A program made the position numbers and the translations under genes. The notes below the pieces were generated by a model. That model made no database searches. It saw only the letters and a list, made by a program, of their open reading frames with translations, and was not told where the DNA came from. Below, piece by piece: positions 36,036 to 46,878 of a DNA stretch of 64,000 nt. The DNA is from Amanita rubescens (Eukaryota > Basidiomycota > Agaricomycetes > Agaricales > Amanitaceae), in assembly GCA_015039365.1 (NCBI GenBank), contig WION01000024.1:62001-126000 (forward strand), written 5' to 3'. Position 1 is the first letter of the stretch. Every line of letters starts with the position of its first letter.

Positions 36036-39000
36036 ATGGATGTTGACTCCAACCTTGATGAAGAATCCGAGTTGGACCCCTCCCTCGCAAATGATGTCCT
36101 TGACGGAACACAGGCCGATGACCCAAGCCACGCTGGTGCAGAATTATCCGAAGTAGTGAAAAATATCAAAAATTCACGGTAAGCTTTTATCTTTTCTTCG
36201 AAAACTTTTACAGTTCGCTACAACTTACTTGGTCAGGCGCATTCGCAAAGATGCCAGTAATAGGCGAGATAGAACGGAGCGTCGAATTGCTGGTTTTTCT
36301 GCTCAAATGGATGCCATCGTAAAATCATATCAGGAATGGAGTTTTCGGATGCACGAAGGGGGGGATCCGGATGTCCTTTCTCCGCCGTTTCAAGAGGTAC
36401 CAGAAGGCATGGAAAACATTGTCCTTTTGGACACGTATCGTAAGTTTCCAAGGACAACAGACCATTCTTATATTAATTTGACACTAGGAATGTACAATAC
36501 GCGGTACAGCATGTTCCGGAGTGACGAGTTTGTTGCCAGTGCGCTTGTACGGCAGGGGATGATACCTAATGCGCCGTTTCGCCCCACCTATGCAGTTTCA
36601 ACACGCTTGCTTCAGCTGTATTACAATCTGTGGTGCCGTTGTCCTCACCTTGGTGTCCAGCCTTTCGTGAAAGGGTTACTGGATATGCATAGCGTACGTT
36701 CAATGATTATTCCGAAAATACGAAGCTAACAACGTGTAGCTTGCCTATAGACCGTATCACAACACTGTTTTTTCGATCTGCTTCGACTTATACCTCGACA
36801 TACTTGAAAAGAATCGGAGTGCAGTTTTGAAGACTCTAGATCGTGATCGCCCATTGTGGCGTATACAGAATACATGCCCTGCCTGCTCGTACAAGTTACA
36901 TGACGAGAAAGATATGAAGTTCAAGATGCTAATTACTATGGACGGCAATAATTCATTGAAGCGCGTTCGAAGAGATGTAGGGGAATTGAGTGCATCTGAT
37001 GCCCGGAAATGTCGATCCGCCCTCCCAGATTCTCGGAGCGCACCTGGTGATTACTATATATCACGTGAGGAAGTTGACAAATGGGCAAAGGGAACCCTTG
37101 ACAAGGAGTTGAATAGACATGATCCCGTGAGTCGAACCACTTTCACTTCTTACGCGCGTCTCAATCAGCATTCTAGAACGATGACAGTGAAACTGTCTGT
37201 TCAGGCCGCTGGACTAACATGGTTGATGCATTGACGTCACGAATGTGGGGGATATTTGACGAAACGGGTGTATTCCTGGCTCTCTGTCGCCACGGTTTCG
37301 TTTTGTTGGTATCGGATATGGTGCGGAGCGGTGAACTGTAATGTTTTTTAATTTCATTTGCTTCTCTATACTGACTACGTTCTAACTACAGTGCAAAGTA
37401 CCCCCTAGCTATTACAAGCACACTTCTGAAGGCATTTGGTGGCGATCTTGGGCTTGGGTATGATATTGGATGTAAATTTGGCAAAACGATTAAGAATAGT
37501 CCCCTCGGAAGAACGGCCGCCGAACTAAACCTTCAGTGTCTTGTTGGATCATTTCATGGACATGCGCACAAACGGCTTTGCCAGCTATCGTATCTGGCAA
37601 CATACACTGAGGGCCTAGGTCTCGAAGATCTTGAGGGGTGCGAGCGCTTCTTCTCGAAGTCAAATGCGCTTGCTCGGTCTATCCGCTATGCAACTGTTTT
37701 CCACCGACAGCAGGCCATTGTCAATTATATGAGGCATGTTGATGAATTCGAGACATACGCTAACTTAAGTAAGTCTTTTAATACATTGTGCAACAAGTTA
37801 TCGACTGATAGTTTCATAGGCAAGTTTATCGTCGACAATTATAAGCAAGCACTGAAAATTTTGCAAACGGAAGCACCGTTACGACAACTAATGAAGCGGC
37901 ATGGAATAACCGATCCCGCCATCTTCAGGACGTGGCTTGACGAAGAGAAGACATATTTGTCTAGTTTGCTTCGTGAGCCGCCTGAAGAAACACTAGAAAT
38001 AGAATATTATGAACGCTTAGTCCAGCTATTCGATTACCAGTACGTATTCATTTATTCGTGATGATCCTCATACTAATATGCCAGGGATGACTTAAATACA
38101 GAAATTTTCCACCACACGAATCCAGATAATGTGACTCAACGTGACAGGACACGATCCATTGAAGCGAAGCGCCGGCATGCGATCGAAAGGCGCGATAACT
38201 GCCTTAAGCGGGTCCATGAGCTTGAGATTAAACTCAAAGTCATGCGGCGTTGGGAACGGGGCTCCGAGGAGTGGAATGCGGCAGCGAAGAAGGTTGTACT
38301 TCGTGAATACCGGAAGGCTGTCGATAGGCTAGAGAGCCTTGCCGTCTCGCGGATCTCAGAGCTATCAAAAATGAACGAATCGCAAATATGCAAGTTCTGT
38401 TCTACATTATGATGTGTCTTTGTCTCATAATGGAGTTCAGGTTATAATCTACGCAATCACATTTCGGCTGGTGTTAAAGCACGGTCAAAGACTATCAGGA
38501 CAGCATTGGAAAAGTACAACGAGGCAGCAGCCGCTCTCAATCACGCCGCGCCGGAGCTCACCTGGAAAATGGTTGTCGAGTATGCCGTCCTCGCAGACTT
38601 CGACCTCCTCCGTGATGTGAGACAAGATGTTCGTAAGAAGCCGTGGGCGTCGTCTACAAACCGGCTTCTCCGAGATCAATACTTCAAACTGGAGCGTGCT
38701 CGCGAGGAGATAGACAGGCTGAACATTGAAATTCGCCGCGTCATCACATACATAGCAGACGAAGCTATATTCTTGCAGATGATTGAAGAAGCTGTGGCGG
38801 CTGACGACGCCCGATTGGCTCATCAGATTACTCTTTATGGCCTAGAGCGTGGGCGATCAAATGCTGTGCATATCAAGCGCTTCGCCAAACTGGCAAAGGA
38901 TCCTGGCTTTACAGGCAACGTCCGGCTTGGGCAAAGTATTCACCAACCCTTCCTAGGCCCTTCCGGACATTTGAGCCAAGGTATCAATGACGATGCCGAC

Positions 39001-39132
39001 ACCGGTGAGGACGATGCCGATGACGAAGACGACGAGGAAGAAGAAGCAGAGGAAGAAGAGGCAGCTTATGATATTGCATACAAAGTGCTCAAGGTATCTT
39101 CTGATGCCTATACAGAAGACGATGACTTGTAG
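36036..39132 (+). CDS. KDZ (Kyakuja-Dileera-Zisupton) transposase, 8 exons, 913 aa
   Basis: Exons 36036-36178, 36237-36693, 36740-37126, 37177-37337, 37392-37768, 37820-38039, 38085-38389 and 38441-39132 sum to 2742 nt, exactly 914 codons. Family signatures in order: CPACSYKL zinc-binding pair (about 36877), FKMLITMDGNNSLKR (D of the catalytic core), MWGIFDETG (about 37245), ALCRHGFVLLVSDMVRSGE, GYDIGC (about 37457), FHGHAHKRLCQL (about 37552), GLEDLEGCERFFSKSN (about 37616) and FHRQQ. The C-terminus is a coiled-coil region and a long Asp/Glu tail. It cuts and pastes KDZ elements. The last intron fits a GC-AG intron (38390-38440, GCAAGT donor). No stop or frameshift is seen. Confidence 0.93.
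38390..38440 (+). other. Probable GC-AG intron in the KDZ transposase gene
   Basis: The only intron placement of normal length that keeps the frame and restores a sensible protein uses a GCAAGT donor and a TTCAG acceptor (51 nt). A GTTCTA donor a few bases downstream would also keep phase but fits poorly. Confidence 0.5.
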
Positions 39133-41169
39133 TCAGTAACGAAAAACTTAGCAATAACACAAGTCCTTTACCATATATGATGATGATACAATTTGGCATG
39201 TGCAGAATCTTTTTAAGTTGTATTACATAAGAGAAATGTGATGTCCCTGTGGTACTAAGTTGGTAGGGGCAGAAATAACTGAAATTCAACTTAATAATTA
39301 ACGAGAATTATTGAAAGTGAGAGATTAAGCGAAGAAGCTCGCTAACTAGCAAGGGACACAGGGCCTGTGTCCCCGGCTAATTAGCAGTTGATTGCCGGCT
39401 TAACAGGTGCAAAAAAGGAAAGAGCGCACTTCGGCCTTGCTATTTTGGGAAATATCTGCTCACTGTTGCTGGTGATGAGCAGCAAGAAAATGCAATATCT
39501 CCCTTAATACTGGATATTTTTGTGGCGCTTTTTTTGGAACATATTCCTTATATGTATATGCACCTATCCACCATGTTAGAGTGCAAAAATTGCAAGTGGT
39601 TTCTGTCAGAATGCAACATGTCTTGCTCACTGTTGTCAACAGTGAGGGGCAACAAATGACAATATCTCCATTAATACTGGTTATTTCTGTGGCGCTTTTT
39701 TTGGTATGTCCCTATTAGGCATATAGGAAGGTATTTGGCATGTCAGAATGCAAATAGTATGCACCAATCATGTCACAAATAAAATTGGTGTGCTCACTGT
39801 CTGCCATGATGAGCAGCCATATCTCCACCAAAACAAGATCTTTCTGTGGCGCTTTTTTTGATTTGGGATCACACATAACAAAGATAAACATTGGGAGGGT
39901 CTCAACAAAGGATCCCTAGGCAAGATCAAGTGGAATGTCCCATTTCTCCTGACATGTCTACTTATCAGCCACTCTTTCTGTACCATGTTCAGACTTTTAT
40001 CATGAAACTGAAAGTTACACATTAATCAGCAGGGAAATCTCCTTCCAGACACCCTGAATGACACTCTGTTATCATAAGAAATCAAAATCCAAAAAAGCGC
40101 CACAAAGAGATCTTGTTTTGGTGGAGGTATAGCTGCTCATCATGGCAGACAGTGAGCACACCAATTTTATTTGTGGCTGATTGGTACATACTATTTGCAT
40201 TCTGACATGCCAAATACCTTCCTATATGCCTAATAGGGACATACCAAAAGAAGCGCCACAGAAATAACCAGTATTGATGGAGATATTGTCATTTGTTGCT
40301 CCTCACTGTTGACAACAGTGAGCAAGACATGTTGCATTCTGACAGAAACCACTTGCAATTTTTGCACTCTAACATGGTGGATAGGTGCATATACATATAA
40401 GGAATATGTTCCAAAAAAAGCGCCACAAAAATATCCAGTATTAAGGGAGATATTGCATTTTCTTGCTGCTCATCACCAGCAACAGTGAGCAGATATTTCC
40501 CAAAATAGCAAGGCCGAAGTGCGCTCTTTCCTTTTTTGGAAATCCGCCACTGGATCCTAAAGCACACATTACATTACTCATTTCCTTTTCAGGAAATTTG
40601 ACCCTGAAAATCAATCAGTGAATATCTCAATGAAATCATCACCAAATAATGTCATACAACCACATTTAGAAAGCCACTGACCAAGGCTACACAATTGATT
40701 GACCCTGAAATTACGTAATCATTTCCTTTTTAGGAAATTCGACCCTGAAATCAATTATTTTGTCTTATTTGGCATCTACTTCTCACTTTCCAAATAAGGA
40801 AATTATACTTTGTTGTGTCAAAGCATGTACAAACATGTACAAATGCCTTGACAACCTTCCAAAAATGGTATCCTAAATTGCTTTCCTTATTTGGAATCTG
40901 ACTATCTTACCAAAAAAGGCAATTATGCCCTTGTCCCTAACTTGTGATCAAATTCTCATGTCATAACATGTACAAACATCCCCCACCTTCCAGAAATGGT
41001 AATGAGTTCATTTTTAGATGTGGGAAAGTGGACTTAGCACAATTTTATGTCTTTTATCGTGTACATTTATTCATGAAAGCCCTATTAGCCAAAAAACCCC
41101 CTTTAATGGAGAAGGAGGGGCATGTGACGTCCCTGTCTAATTAGAGTTTTTTGTCGGGCTTATCAGGTG

Positions 41170-41393
41170 TTGGGAGATCTGTGGGAAACATCAACGAAGT
41201 CGTTCGGGTCAGCGTCTTCTTCGTCGGTGTCGGTGGTATGAAGAACGAGTCGAGGTCGGTGGGGGTTAGAGGGAGTGGTGAATCGGGTGTCGATGGTCTC
41301 CCCAGCATAAAATTCGGACCAGGGGAAGTGCTGAACGGCGTCGGTAGTGTCGTTTCCATTCTGCATAGTAACTTGGTATGTGTGAATGATATT
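41170..41393 (-). other. Short region after the gypsy pol stop, possible Pro/Thr-rich ORF
   Basis: A minus-strand frame from ATG 41359 is Pro/Thr/Ser-rich (TPFSTSPGPNFMLGRPSTP) and runs into the end of A2. An overlapping frame starts at 41366. Either might be the start of a further retroelement ORF. The usual LTR of the gypsy element is absent here. Confidence 0.25.
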
Positions 41394-44300
41394 TCAGAGT
41401 TTCCTTCGTCTTTTATATTCTAGAAGGAGGTCTTCCATATGCGTCAAGTTATTTTCTGGTTCCCATGTGTTTTCGCTGGTGTCATAGCCTTTCCACTTTA
41501 CAAGGAATTGTAATTTCCCTCTAAACTTGCGATGTGCAAGCAGTGCTTCTACTTCGTATTCTTGTTCTCCTTCGATCAGATCGGGAGGGGGCCTTGTTTC
41601 CGTTGTTCCATGAAAGGAAGTTTCCTTGAACGGCGTTAGTAAGGCGGCGTGGAATACGTTATGAATTTTCCATTGTCTTGGCAGCGTGAGACGATATGTC
41701 ACTGGTCCTAAGACTTCTTTTATGGAAAAGGGGCCTTCTCGTTTAGGTGCGAGCTTTCTGCTCTGATGAGGAATCTTCAGGTTCCTAGACTCTAACCATA
41801 CTTTGTCATTGACTTTGAACGGTTTAGTCTTTCTCGTTGTTCTTTCCATCATCTTAGCTCGTGCTAGATCATGTGCGGCGAGTGCTTCTTCTCGTGCGCA
41901 GAACAAGGAGTTGACACGGTTATCGGCGGTTGGTGTGTTCGTCTTGTTTGAGACAAGGGGGAGTGCAACCGGAGATGTTCCGTACATCAATTGAAAGGGC
42001 GATTGTTTTGACGCTTCATGAGTGCGTGAATTGTGCGCGAATTGTGCTATTGGTATCATCTTGTTCCAAGTATCTGGTTCATAGGCACAGAATATTTGGA
42101 GATAAGCTTCTAGTTCGGCGTTATATCGCTCCGTTTGTCCATCAGTTTGTGGATGGAAGGCGGTACTCATTTTGTGTTTGATCTTTAATGAGTCCATTAT
42201 GCCGTTAAAGACATGTGATGCGAACTGTGGTCCTCGATCGGAGATCATGACGTCGGGTAAGCCAAAGTTTTTGAATACATTCTGAATGTAGAGGTCGGCG
42301 GTTTCATCGGCAGTGATAGTTTTATTACAAGGCATGAGAATTACTCCCTTTGTAAGTCCTTGATCGACCACGATAAAGATAGAATCAAAACCGTTACTTG
42401 TGGGTAAATCGGTTATGAAATCCATAGTTATTTGTTGGAAGGGTCGGTGTGCGTGAGACTTGATTGGCATCAAAGGTGCGGCAGTAGGGTGTGTATTCGA
42501 TTTCATTTGTTGACATGCCGTGCATCCGTCAATAAACTGTTTAACCATTTTAGACATCAATGGCCACCAGTAATATTCCTTTAATAAGGCGAGTGTTTTG
42601 AAGAAACCGGGGTGTCCGCTTGTTGGTGATTCATGAAAATCTCTAATAATATCTCGGCGAAGATCGGTGTTAGGGGGAATAAAAGATTTCCCTTTATACA
42701 GGATCAATTCGTCGTCAAGGGTCCAATCAGAAAGGGCTGTGCGTAAAGGTGGTGTTCCTTTTTCTTTTAGACATTTCTTGATTGATTGAGCGAATTCGTC
42801 TTTGACAGTTATTTCTATTGCTCTGTCACGGAGATCTTCGGCGATTGTGCGAACAAAGAGTTCTTTTGGGAGCATTGTTATTAACTCTTCTGGTTCGTCT
42901 TTTGTCATATGATCGGGTCAGCGGGATAAAGCATCCGCTATTATTAGTTTTGCTCCAGGGACGTGGGTTAATTTAATATTAAATCGAGATAAGTCGTTCC
43001 ACCATCGTGCTTGGCGGTTTGTAAGACGTTGTGGTTCTCGATAATAGAGAGCACTTTACACTCGCCCCCCCATTCCACATGGAATCCGCATGAATTCCGC
43101 GGAATTTGTGTGGAATCCACACATATTCCACACCTTCTTAATGTATTCTTTGTAGTCTTTTTTGTAGTCATTCCGCACTCATTCCACACTCATTCCACAC
43201 TCATTCCGCGCGGAATGCGGAATGAGTGCGGAGCAGCCGTGCGGAATATTCCACACATATTCCGCGGAATGAGTGTGGAATCCGCGGAATCTACACCATT
43301 CCACACTCATTCCACACATTTTACACAGATTCTATGTAATAAAATCTCAAGAAATCCTTGAAATAAGCAATCTTAGTATGTTTCTTGTTAGTCTTGTTCA
43401 TCAATAGTGCTGGTATGTAAGTATGTAGTGCACTTGCCATGAACATGATGAATTTCAGGCTACTTTGGCATGCATAATTACTTAATCTGACTTGATTTTG
43501 CACCTTCTGCAATAGATGTCTATTCCAACATATTCTATCACAATGATGAAACTCAGTCCTATATGTGCTAATGACCAAAACCCTGCAATAGCAATCAAGC
43601 CATGCTGTGAAGTGAAGGAAATATGATATGTTGTGACCCTACTACAGTCCTGGTCACTGGGACTTATGACATCTTATGGACTTATAAACTTATAGACTTG
43701 GCATCTTATGAACTTATGAACTTATTGACAAACCTACAAAAGAACTGATAGAGACTTATGATCCCATTGACCAACCTACAAAGGAACTGATGCAGACCTA
43801 TGATCCCATTGACCAACCTACTAAGGAACTGATGTAGACTAATAGCCTGAGACTTATGATCCCATTGACAGGCCTACAAACAAACTGATGGAGACTGATG
43901 GAGACTGATGATCTTACTGACAGGGCAAAAACCTGGAAGAGTATCTTATGAACTCATGGACAAACTTTCCAAAGAGACTTTGGGTAACTGACAGTTACTG
44001 ACCCCAACTTGTTGACTATTAACTGGGGTGTCAGATAACTAGGGGTAGCTATGATCTTAATGCAATAAGTTTGTAAGTGTTTTTGCAGGGTTGCTGATGT
44101 GACCATCTGGCAGGCTGTCACACTAATTGTCTGACTGTCTGACTGTCTGACTGTCTGATAGGCACTGCTACAAAAATTGGCTGATGGTCTGACCATCAGA
44201 TGAAATTAGATGTGATCAGACTTTTGCTCTTGAATTCTACATCATTATGCATACCTATTGGTTGGACAAGTCTGTTTACTCCTCTTATATTGATTGACTC

Positions 44301-44606
44301 ATACCTAAGATTCAACTTACACATACCTAATTAGTGGGACTTGAAGTTTGCTCTCAACTTATATTGGCAGTTGACTCATCCAGAAATTTCCCACTCCTTT
44401 CCATGATTAACCAACATTGCTCAGACTCTGCTCAACAACTCAATAGCTGTCTCAAACCTAAGATTCTATCCCATTGTATTAGTGCTAATTTACTACATCA
44501 TACATATTGTATATCATTGTTCTCTTGTTTGATAAGTTAGGATCACTGAGTTAAGTTTATAAAGTTTAATAGGCAATGCCAACCAAGGCTCAAGTCAGGC
44601 CCTGTC

Positions 44607-46878
44607 CAACACTTTACCCTCCCCCACGTGTCCTTGTGGACTCCTTGTGGACTCCCGGACTCCTCAGGACTCCTCAGGACTCCCTGTAGACTCCTGATAA
44701 ATTGACATAAAATGCCAGGAGTGGACAAGGACTCCTTGTGGACTCCTTGTTCACTCCCTGTTCACTCCTCATTGACTGCAAAAAAGCGAAAAATGCCAGG
44801 AGTCATCCCACAAGGAGTGGACCAGGAGTCCCTGTGGAGTCCTGCTCACTCCTGGTTCAAAGCAAAAAAGTAGTAAGTAAAATTGCAAGGACTGGACAGG
44901 AGTCCCTGTGGAGTCCTGCTCACTCCCTGCTCACTTGTCATTACTGTAACAATGGCAACAGAAATCTGTTGCACTACAATGCTACATAACAGTGAATCTA
45001 AATAACTTAGTACAAACCATTTAAAAACATCATCTGTGCCAATCAATACCAACACCATCACCACCACTATCATCATCACCATCCACCTGTGGCCCACTTT
45101 TTTCCTGCTCTGATTGTTTGTTGATGTAATATGCAGGAACCAGTTAAAATTGCTGCTAATCATCCTTTTCAGTATTTGCTCATAACCACCTAGTAAGGCA
45201 TTCAATGTTCACATGCCTGTGTATTGAAGGCACACATGTAACTGAGTCATATCTTCATTGAAACTTAATCCATCAGGATTCCTACTCATTCCCAGCCATT
45301 CCTATTGCATCCTATGTAAGTAAGACTGACATCACCAGTACTTTACACTCATGTGCAATTTCATGCTGCTTTCCAAATTTCAGGTGGGCATGCATGTTGT
45401 TTGGCAATGTTTATACTTGCAATAAAATCCTGAAAATTCATATGATCCAGGTCATATAGGACTTATTGTAAGACCAAATAATGCCGAGTACTTGAAATGT
45501 TTGCAAAAGACCTTTTCAGATGTGAGTGTGAGGAAATTGTAAAGTCTGAAAATAATCTTGAAAATGTCCCATGTGATCAAGGACATGCAAGAATTATGAT
45601 GCCAAACTAAATAAGCTAAAATGTGAATGCAAAAAGTCTGTTTGTCTTTTGGTTTTGCCACTCCATGTGTGACCACCTGCAAAGTCAATTTAGGAGGGGT
45701 GTCTGGTGATGATCAAGTTTGGTCAGTTTTAGGAAGTTGGGGTTGCTGGTGGCTATGAGTGACTGGAAGTGCTGGAAGTCAGTTGCAGTGACTTCAATGT
45801 GCAATGGTTTGGAGTAGCATCAGAAAACATGCCAAAAATCTGACATCTGATGGTGTCTGATTCCTTCCTGATCATCTTTGTTATGTGCATGGTGTTTGTA
45901 CATGGAAATTGCTGCCATCTTAAAGTTGTGTTACAAAACATCACAGGGCTCAGCTCCGTTATAAGATGGAGCATCATTTCATTCAGCCTTGGAACTGGTT
46001 GTTTGATTGTCTGACAATCAGATGTCATCAGTTAATATCAGACAACAGACAACCAGTGTTTCAGACACTGTCAGACCATCACCATCAGACAACCAGTGTT
46101 CCAGCACAAGTCAGGCAATCAGAAAATCAGATCAGGTTCAAAAGACTGGTGTTCAAAACAGTACTTTGCAAGTATCTTGAGTTTGGCAGCATTTGGCACT
46201 GCAATTCTTGCACAGATGTGATCACATGATTTTTTGGGATTTTTGAGATTTTTTTTGATTTTTTTGATTTTTTTCAAAGCTATGTTTGAAAATGTATTTT
46301 GCAAATATCTCATGTTTGACTTTATTTGGCATTATGATTGTTGCATATTCTGAATCACAAAAGCTAGGCACATCTTTTTTGTCACAGTCACATATTACAT
46401 AATGTCACACTTCTATAAAAGGAAATTTTAATTTTGTTATATTTTATCTTATCTTATCTAGGCCATCATATTACTTAAGCTGCCTATCATCTATCTATCT
46501 ATCTAATCTTATCTCCACTACCCCCCCTTTTCCCGAGGGGGTGCTGGGGGATATGTGCCAGATGCCCCCTCCTTATATACCTGTGGGCCTGCGCACAGAC
46601 CAACTGGTCATGTCACATGACCACATAAACAGGAATGAAACAAGGAGTCCTTACACTCCTTGTGGACTCCTCATACAGGGAGTCCAGAGGAGTCCCGGGA
46701 GTCTACCAGGAGTCTACCAGGAGTCCCAGCTCACTCCCGGTACATTTTGGCTGGGATGAGGGGTCTTCCAGGGAGGTGGGAGTCCCTCTGGAGTCCCAGG
46801 AATTCCCGGGAATTCCCGGGAGTGAGCCAGGAGTCCTCAGGAGTCTACAAGGAACGCGTGGGGGAAGGTAAAGACCTC
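44607..46878 (-). mobile_element. K1 copy 3 (2272 bp)
   Basis: Exact 8-bp TSDs GCCCTGTC (44599-44606, 46879-46886), inside D. It is almost identical to copies 1 and 2. Confidence 0.93.
45125..45237 (-). pseudogene. CxC6 3'-end relic in K1 copy 3
   Basis: This is the same decayed segment as in copy 1, including the 1-nt deletion before LNALLGG. Confidence 0.78.

Larger units (their letters stand above)
28650..39409. mobile_element. B: autonomous KDZ transposon with three genes, carrying K1 copy 2
   Basis: Exact 8-bp TSDs CAAAAAAG (28642-28649, 39410-39417) flank TIRs of about 150 bp (28650-28798, 39262-39409) starting CACCTGTTAAGCCGGC. Each TIR holds CTAATTAG (or CTAACTAG) sites around a near-perfect palindrome (28686-28706 on the left). 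Inside are the KDZ transposase (36036-39132, plus), a hybrid-binding-domain gene (33707-34674, plus) and a conserved unknown gene (33556-28915, minus). All three gene models have frames that add up to whole codons. Excluding K1 the element is about 8.5 kb. It probably still makes transposase. Confidence 0.93.
27695..41169. mobile_element. A2: foldback element, interrupted by B
   Basis: The ends read CACCTGATCAGCCCGAC (left) and CACCTGATAAGCCCGAC (right, inverted). The left arm is 27695-28649 plus the part resuming at 39410. The loop is about 39861-40080 and matches the loop of A1. The right arm runs to 41169. The arms contain the same repeated sequences as A1 (for example TGTGGCGCTTTTTTTGG). 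Flanking 8-mers AGCTGACC and TTGGGAGA do not match, so its ends have probably recombined. A unit of about 316 bp at 28311-28626 is tandemly duplicated, and B lies in the second copy. Confidence 0.85.
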
